The notes under the pieces: model-generated
Seen by the model: only the letters and a program-made list of their open reading frames with translations
Databases searched by the model: none
What the model was told of the DNA's origin: nothing
In this document: positions 58,891 to 64,000 of the stretch, one piece after another
Numbering within the stretch: position 1 is the first letter of the stretch
Layout: each line of letters opens with the position of its first letter
Made by a program: the position numbers and the translations under genes
Source: Bacteroidia bacterium
GTDB lineage: Bacteria; Bacteroidota; Bacteroidia; J057; JADKCL01
Direction of reading: 5' to 3'
Length of the DNA stretch: 64,000 bases
Assembly (NCBI GenBank): GCA_020635905.1
Contig: JACJYV010000007.1
Coordinates: 124,001-188,000, forward strand

Positions 58891-60150
58891 TTACCACAAC
58901 CCCTTCTGATAGCTGATCATAGCCCGGAAATTGGAGAAGTTATTTTTCAGGCCGCTGATATCCAGACTTTCAAAATAATCCCGGGGCATAAACTGCCCGT
59001 GTCGTCCGGAAACTCCAAAATTGAGGCTGTTGAAGGCAGAAAGATTGCATTTGAACAATAATCCGTAAGTGAGAGAAGGCGTGACCTTCAGGGTGTAGGT
59101 TTTATCAGTTTTGGCGCGGTCGGGGGTAAAGGCGGGACCAATCCATTTATCCATACCCACCCCTGCAAATGGACTGAGAAATACTTTGGGGCCGACTGCG
59201 AGGTCATATTCCAGATTCAATCCCAGATTCAGGCGGGCCGAAGGAAAGATTTCCCGGTCCCTTTCCACAATGATATTTTCCACCTGCACACAACCCTGGC
59301 CGGGTACTCCGCAAATGATATAAGGCTCGCCCAGACGGGTTTCCTTGTCAGAAGACCAGAAAAAATTATCCTCGTACATGCCATTCAGCACCACATTGAG
59401 GCGGCGAATTTTCCAGACCAGTTCCAGATTGGCGATCTTTTCCGTGGTCTTGACCTTGAAATGGGTAGGATAGCCGCTGGCATTATTAATATAGGAATAG
59501 GTAAAAGTGCCATTTCCCATCCCAACTCCAAAACGCATCGCCAGATGGTTCCAGGTTTTTTCTGCCCGCACCTTGCGGGGAGTCACGGAATCAGGTTTTT
59601 GAAAACCCGGATTTTGCAGCCAGAACTGGTAAAACTTGCTTCTGGGCTCTTCAATGTGGATTTTGACCAGAATTTTTTCCAGAATTTCCACCCCTTTGCG
59701 GGTCTTTTTCTGGAAGAAAATCTTCTTTTCGTCCCGGAAAAAATTGTGGTTCATGTTCCAGTCCATGAAGAAAACAGGAGCCTGGGAATTGAAATTTCCG
59801 ACCACCATGATCAGCAAATCTCCGCCCAGACGGTCTTCTGACTGCAGGAAGGTAACCGCGTAAACGGTGTCTTTCATGCCTCCCATTTCGGGTAAAATTA
59901 TTCTGACCGAATCCGGAATCCGGGAAGCCAATTCAGGCACTTCAGCCTTATAGTCCCGCAAATCAAGCAGGGGAGAAGTCAAGTGGTAATAGAAAATTTC
60001 CATCCCTTCCCGCTGGTCCTCGTTGTCACCAGCCACCTTTTCATTCCAGTTCTGACGAATCAGATTGCGGTTCATCCAGTTTTGGGCAAAGACCGGCTGA
60101 AGGAGCAAGGGAAAAAGGAAGAGAAAGCAGGTAAATTTGATTTTAAACAT
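58891..60150 (-). CDS. exported protein with outer-membrane barrel-like C-terminus
   Basis: 419 residues from ATG 60150. Signal peptide residues 1-22 (FLFLFPLLLQPVFAQ). The first half (about 30-190) is a mixed fold with two Trp-rich regions; the second (about 200-419) has alternating strands (GNGTFTYSYINNASGYPTHF, LNLGLNLEYDLAVGPKVFL, PSLTYGLLFKCNLSAFNSLN) and ends in SYQKGLW, an aromatic finish common in outer-membrane barrels. Family not recognised. Confidence 0.65.
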   Translation of the reverse strand: MFKIKFTCFLFLFPLLLQPVFAQNWMNRNLIRQNWNEKVAGDNEDQREGMEIFYYHLTSPLLDLRDYKAEVPELASRIPDSVRIILPEMGGMKDTVYAVTFLQSEDRLGGDLLIMVVGNFNSQAPVFFMDWNMNHNFFRDEKKIFFQKKTRKGVEILEKILVKIHIEEPRSKFYQFWLQNPGFQKPDSVTPRKVRAEKTWNHLAMRFGVGMGNGTFTYSYINNASGYPTHFKVKTTEKIANLELVWKIRRLNVVLNGMYEDNFFWSSDKETRLGEPYIICGVPGQGCVQVENIIVERDREIFPSARLNLGLNLEYDLAVGPKVFLSPFAGVGMDKWIGPAFTPDRAKTDKTYTLKVTPSLTYGLLFKCNLSAFNSLNFGVSGRHGQFMPRDYFESLDISGLKNNFSNFRAMISYQKGLW

Positions 60151-60229
60151 AGGATGGATTGAATTTGAAAAATACGGCTCTCCTCCCAGAATATCAACCC
60201 GGGTGCGCATTTCGGGCAAAGTAATTGGC

Positions 60230-61207
60230 TTAATGGTCCAAAAGATAACTTTCTATCTGCTGCAGGGCGATTTTTGCTTCGGGGAAAAATCCTACCCCAA
60301 TCGGCCAGACGTGAAACATTTCCCGGGCGAATATTCCATGAAAATCATGGCCTTCCTGCTTTGCCCGCGCTGCAAAATCCTGGCATTCAGGATACAAAAT
60401 ATCCCAGGAGCCAGCCAGAAGCAACATGGGCGGCAGCCCTTTCAAACTGGCAAAGTAGGGCGATACGAGGGGATTCTGAAAATCTCCTTCAGGGTTGTAC
60501 ATGTAGCCCGATTTGTGCAGGGAATCGGGCACCAAAAGCGGGTCATTGGGGGCGATTTCGTACTTTCTTGGGTCAGGATTGCCCACATAAAGCCAGGGCG
60601 AGATCAGCACCAGCGACCGCGGATTGCCCGGGCCTTCGTCCCGGGCTTTTTGGGCCACGCTCAGGCACATACCTCCGCCCGCCGAGTCGCCAATCAGGGA
60701 AATTTTGTCATGGCCATGCCTGGCACACAATTCCCTGAAGACAGAATATGAATCGTCCAGCCCTGCGGGAAAGGGATTTTCAGGCGCCAAACGGTAATCC
60801 ACCAGATACACCTTGCGACCCAGATCTTTCGCCAGATGAGCCATCAGGGTCCACTGGGGAGAATACGGGCCTGTGATGTAGCTTCCTCCGTGAAAATAAA
60901 GGAGGACTTCGTCGCTGCTTACATTTTTGGGTGAGAGGCAGTAAACCTCCGCCTGACCCATTTTTTCAACGGTTATCAGGCAACCTTTATAGTGTTTGCC
61001 TTTGGGAAACCATTGTCGTCCGTTTTGTGGGGGAAATTCCTCTTTGGCCCGCTTTTTCATCACCGTTTTGAGCACAGAAACGGCAAAATTATAGCGGTTT
61101 GAGCGGTGGTAATACAGATTTCGCTGGTAAGTGGGAAGTTCCTCCGTCTGGCTGAAAACCTGAAGGGTGCATTGGAGAAAGAGCAAAAAGAAAATCAAAT
61201 TACGCAT
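60230..61207 (-). CDS. exported alpha/beta hydrolase (hormone-sensitive-lipase type esterase)
   Basis: 325 residues. Residues 1-19 form a signal peptide (LIFFLLFLQCTLQVFSQ). The HSL-family motifs are present: LLYFHGGSYITG with the oxyanion HGG (106-108), VDYRLAPENPFPAGLDD, and the nucleophile S175 in LIGDSAGG. The acid (D in AGSWDILYPEC) and the His (in REMFHVWPIGVG) complete the triad. It hydrolyses short- to medium-chain esters; a periplasmic or outer location is inferred. The downstream gene at 58891 is separate. Confidence 0.88.
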   Translation of the reverse strand: MRNLIFFLLFLQCTLQVFSQTEELPTYQRNLYYHRSNRYNFAVSVLKTVMKKRAKEEFPPQNGRQWFPKGKHYKGCLITVEKMGQAEVYCLSPKNVSSDEVLLYFHGGSYITGPYSPQWTLMAHLAKDLGRKVYLVDYRLAPENPFPAGLDDSYSVFRELCARHGHDKISLIGDSAGGGMCLSVAQKARDEGPGNPRSLVLISPWLYVGNPDPRKYEIAPNDPLLVPDSLHKSGYMYNPEGDFQNPLVSPYFASLKGLPPMLLLAGSWDILYPECQDFAARAKQEGHDFHGIFAREMFHVWPIGVGFFPEAKIALQQIESYLLDH

Positions 61208-61263
61208 GAGACCGCCTTGAAATGATCCCTTAATTTGGGGAAAATTTGGTCCCTGGAAAAGGA

Positions 61264-63189
61264 TTATTGGTCAAACTTCAAAACCAGTTGTTCCAGATCC
61301 TTCTCTCTGACCTGATGAAAAAACCGCTCCAGGACGGGGTACTTTTCGGCAGGTTGGCGTCCTGAATTGAGTTGAAGGCTTCGAACATAAGTAAGGGTGT
61401 TGTTGTCAGCATTATACAGGTATTCAGCCTGATATGACCCAAAAATACAAGAGGTGTCCAGTCGGGATGGGGTATATTCAAGGGACGATCCGGGAGGAAG
61501 CGTGAAAGTGATGGTATCCCTTTCCAGCAGTGCATTGGCGAGATAAACTTCCCCCATCCGGGGATGGGTTTCGGGAGGAAGTGCAGGTAGCACATTCAGC
61601 AAATTGGGACTGAAAAACATCCTTTTTCCTGTCCGGGGAGCCAGTCTACGCACCGAAAGTTCCATATCAGCCTTAATACGGGGGATTTTTTCCGCCAGTT
61701 GGTTCCATTCCTCCCGTTTTAGTTCAAAGGCCGGCAAAGTTAGATTCTGGTAGATTCGCTTCCTGCGCTCCTCCTCTGTCATTTGAGGTAAATCGCTTAC
61801 GGCTTCGTAGTTGATTCCCGAATAGCCAGATATGAGCAAAATTTGCGCACCGCCTGTTTCGTCCAATTCCACCCTGGCAGTATGGCTTTGGCAATTGTCG
61901 TGGGCGCCAAGCGCCGGGGTTTTACGCAGGATTCCCCCCTTTTCCGTAATCAGCAGAGCCGGGCGGTTGTCGGTAAAAGTGCCGAGGTATCCACAGGGAT
62001 TGTCCTGGCTGGTGCATTCGAGCCACAGGGTATCCGAGCCCAGAGGAACGCACAGGATTACATGGTTGAATTGATTTGAGGGAAAATCTGCCAGGAAAAA
62101 ATGACGTCTTTTGCCCGCTTGTATTAAGGCAGGATACGATTTGATGCCCTCCAGAGCCAGTAGGTTGTGTGTGTACTGGGTAAGGGCCTTGCAGTCGCCA
62201 AAACCTTTGGCCTCCGTGGTTGAGGCAGGGAATGATTTCCATCCGCCAATGCCCAGTTGGATGCCTACATAGCGGGTATGCGATTGCATGTAGCGGTATA
62301 TGGCCGCCACTTTTTCCCGGGGGCTGGAAGCCTGGGCAATTTCAGAAGGGAAATTTGCGCGCGATCCGTCCTGAAGATCATTTACATCATGATTGAGGTC
62401 AAAAAACCATTTTCCAAGTCCTTGCCAGGTTTTCATGTTTCCTTCCTGCCCCCCAAAACTGAACTTGCCAGGCGCCGTGAAGACTGCCTGCATGGATTCC
62501 CGCAAGGGCAGTTCGAAGGGTTCGCTTTCCCTCGCGGGTTGGTTTTCCATGACCCAGATCCAGGTTTTTCGGCCATTTTCCACTTTGGTTTTGACCCCGG
62601 TTGTGATCCCCCTTTCCCGGAAACGTAATTCCTCGCCCATATCCATCTCCACCACAAAAGTGGATTTTTCCACCGCCAATCCGTAACCAGCCTGAGGCCG
62701 CCATCCAGGATACCACAGCAGACCCTTGTAGGTGGTTTCGTATTTGTATTCGACCGTAAACGGATAATCCCTGACTTTGGGCTGATATTCTTTCACCCTG
62801 TTATCGTCATAGAGCGACATGGTTGAATAGGGATTGGATTCGGAAAGAATGGCGGGTGTGAGCCGGGTCAGCCGTTCACCCAGGGCATCATAAATGGCAC
62901 CGCCTAAAAAAACAGGTTTCTGAAAACGGTCTTCCTGAAGATAAATTTCAGCATATTTCAACCCTGATTCATTCAGCACAGTCACCGCAAAACTGACTTC
63001 CTCACGTGCATTTTCATTTGAAATTACGGTGAATCTGGTGTCATAATTCCTGATCACTGCATTACTGTTTTGGAGCAGGGCCGGGGGGATTTCCCGTACG
63101 GGATAGTTCTGGGCCCGAATATGGGTAAAGTGCAGAAGCAGCAGGAGAATAACAGCTCCAGATGATCGAAAAATGCCAGAAAGTCTCAT
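61264..63189 (-). CDS. DUF3857/transglutaminase-like exported protein
   Basis: 641 residues with signal peptide (residues 1-26). Residues about 40-220 are DUF3857 (VLNESGLKYAEIYLQEDRF, EYKYETTYKGLLWYPGW). Residues about 270-390 are a transglutaminase-like core with the Cys in GFGDCKALTQYTHNLL and the His in QFNHVILCVPLG. A DUF3858-like beta domain ends the chain (about 520-641). Such proteins are common in Bacteroidota, exported, and of uncertain enzymatic activity. Start overlaps the stop of the paralogous gene at 63186 by ATGA. Confidence 0.85.
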   Translation of the reverse strand: MRLSGIFRSSGAVILLLLLHFTHIRAQNYPVREIPPALLQNSNAVIRNYDTRFTVISNENAREEVSFAVTVLNESGLKYAEIYLQEDRFQKPVFLGGAIYDALGERLTRLTPAILSESNPYSTMSLYDDNRVKEYQPKVRDYPFTVEYKYETTYKGLLWYPGWRPQAGYGLAVEKSTFVVEMDMGEELRFRERGITTGVKTKVENGRKTWIWVMENQPARESEPFELPLRESMQAVFTAPGKFSFGGQEGNMKTWQGLGKWFFDLNHDVNDLQDGSRANFPSEIAQASSPREKVAAIYRYMQSHTRYVGIQLGIGGWKSFPASTTEAKGFGDCKALTQYTHNLLALEGIKSYPALIQAGKRRHFFLADFPSNQFNHVILCVPLGSDTLWLECTSQDNPCGYLGTFTDNRPALLITEKGGILRKTPALGAHDNCQSHTARVELDETGGAQILLISGYSGINYEAVSDLPQMTEEERRKRIYQNLTLPAFELKREEWNQLAEKIPRIKADMELSVRRLAPRTGKRMFFSPNLLNVLPALPPETHPRMGEVYLANALLERDTITFTLPPGSSLEYTPSRLDTSCIFGSYQAEYLYNADNNTLTYVRSLQLNSGRQPAEKYPVLERFFHQVREKDLEQLVLKFDQ

Positions 63190-64000
63190 TTTTCAACCCT
63201 TTTTAGTACGAGCTGCTCCCCCTGTTTGGCCACCACCCGATCGAAAAATTCGCGCAGACTGGGGTAAAGGTTGGGAGTGATCACGGGATCTCTGATCTCC
63301 AGGCTACTGGTCACGGAAAGGGTATTTTCGAGAATTTCAAGGTGATAGCGGTAAACGGCAGCCTTTTCGGGCAGGGCCCAGTAAACGCCTTCGGGTATTT
63401 CATCGGCAACAAATCCTTCGGGAAGGGTGATTTGGGCAGAATAAATTTCTTTCCAGGGCGCCCCAAAATCAACGGGAAAAATCCTGTTCTGGCTTTTGAA
63501 TGGGTTTTCCTGGCGGGCTTCGGTAAGCATAGGGGTAAGATAAAGCAGCGGCCCTGCTTTTTTGACCAGTGACTGACTGGTCAGGACGCATGAATGTTTG
63601 AGAAAATCTTCCTTTTCTCTGCTTTCAGGCAGTTTCATTTCGACCGACGCCCAACCTTCGCGTCTTTTTTTCCATGCAATTAAAAATTCGTCTTCACCCT
63701 TTTCGTCCAGCAAAGTCCGGGCATACAGCCCATCCAGACCTGCCTGCGAAATCTCCATCCAGCCTGTGAGTTTTCCATTGGCATCCATTTCGAATTTGCC
63801 CTGAATGGCTTCCTGCGATTTGAGGCGGGGAGTGATTTCCACCCAGCTTGTATTTTGGGGATCGAGTAGCAGTCCGGGGCCGTTGAGGACCCGCAAAGGG
63901 AGAATTCCGTGAGGGGCCGAGGGTTCAGTGGCATCCAGTAAAATGCTTTCATCCTCAATTTCAACCTGTGCAATCACGTAATTGAACTGTCGCAACATGG
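63186..64000 (-). CDS. DUF3857/transglutaminase-like paralog, C-terminal part (partial)
   Basis: A gene running off the right edge; 270 codons are in the window. Contains the end of the transglutaminase-like core (QFNYVIAQVEIEDESILLDA) and a DUF3858-like C-terminal domain with YRYHLEILENTLSVTSSLEI. The finish LYPSLREFFDRVVAKQGEQL, then VLKRVEK, matches the end of the downstream paralog (YPVLERFFHQVREKDLEQLV, then LKFDQ). The two are tandem paralogs translated in series (ATGA overlap). Confidence 0.8.
   Translation of the reverse strand, partial: MLRQFNYVIAQVEIEDESILLDATEPSAPHGILPLRVLNGPGLLLDPQNTSWVEITPRLKSQEAIQGKFEMDANGKLTGWMEISQAGLDGLYARTLLDEKGEDEFLIAWKKRREGWASVEMKLPESREKEDFLKHSCVLTSQSLVKKAGPLLYLTPMLTEARQENPFKSQNRIFPVDFGAPWKEIYSAQITLPEGFVADEIPEGVYWALPEKAAVYRYHLEILENTLSVTSSLEIRDPVITPNLYPSLREFFDRVVAKQGEQLVLKRVEK

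Noticed and set aside
1..64000. rRNA and tRNA genes, or an integrated phage
   Set aside because: No tRNA-like or rRNA-like stretch, integrase, terminase, portal or capsid gene was seen. The lysozyme domains alone are not evidence for a prophage because they are fused to HEAT repeats and a membrane hairpin.

Overview
The window looks like chromosomal DNA from a member of the Bacteroidota, most likely a Saprospiria/Lewinella-type bacterium. I base this on four things: a type IX secretion C-terminal sorting domain (54986-57763); a textbook Bacteroidota promoter (TTTG-N19-TAnnTTTG) in front of infA; many lipoproteins, BNR-repeat and TPR proteins; and a sigma factor/TPR/CHAT gene trio of a kind common in that group. 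No rRNA or tRNA gene was seen. Intergenic DNA is rich in short palindromic and tandem repeats.

Layout: 1-3770 holds a cut-off GH113-like glycosidase, an SPFH-domain protein with a tiny membrane partner, infA and a CvfB-type S1 protein. 3897-8714 is a minus-strand operon: ECF sigma factor, membrane TPR anti-sigma-like protein, and a TPR-CHAT protease-like protein. 9106-12434 carries small exported proteins. 12839-17592 is a compact plus-strand lipid operon: a fused membrane hydroxylase + alpha-oxoamine synthase, an SDR reductase, a TIGR02206 membrane protein and a sulfotransferase. This suggests sphingolipid or sulfonolipid synthesis. 17702-32933 is mostly single-gene housekeeping and signalling: BNR lipoprotein, hybrid one-protein two-component regulator, HTTM protein, MORN-like lipoprotein, epimerase, FMN hydroxy-acid oxidase and saccharopine-dehydrogenase-like enzyme. 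An AT-rich coiled-coil membrane protein and a decayed antitoxin lie at 21770-23331.

32908-39999 is an accessory array on the minus strand. Five pieces of an RHS core, all but one starting at the same core boundary, alternate with envelope-targeted small genes that are probable immunity genes. Two carry different tips of one papain-like (H...C) family. One membrane gene is present in two nearly identical copies, and one module shows a clean internal deletion. 40169-40797 is a 14-unit tandem array of hairpin-bearing 43-44 bp repeats.

41151-49446 is the most unusual locus. A TIR-STAND NTPase-WD40 sensor-like gene is broken by an exact 25-bp tandem duplication. Divergent from it is a gene for a HEAT-like protein with a membrane hairpin and three tandem T4-type lysozyme domains, all with the E/D/T triad. 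A sensor paired with a membrane-anchored lysozyme effector is a plausible but unproven self-lysis or defence system.

49808-64000 returns to envelope genes: a Wzy/O-antigen-ligase-like protein, a BNR lipoprotein, a T9SS-secreted BNR protein, a SRPBCC protein, a methyltransferase, an outer-membrane protein, an esterase and two tandem DUF3857/transglutaminase-like proteins, the last running off the right edge.
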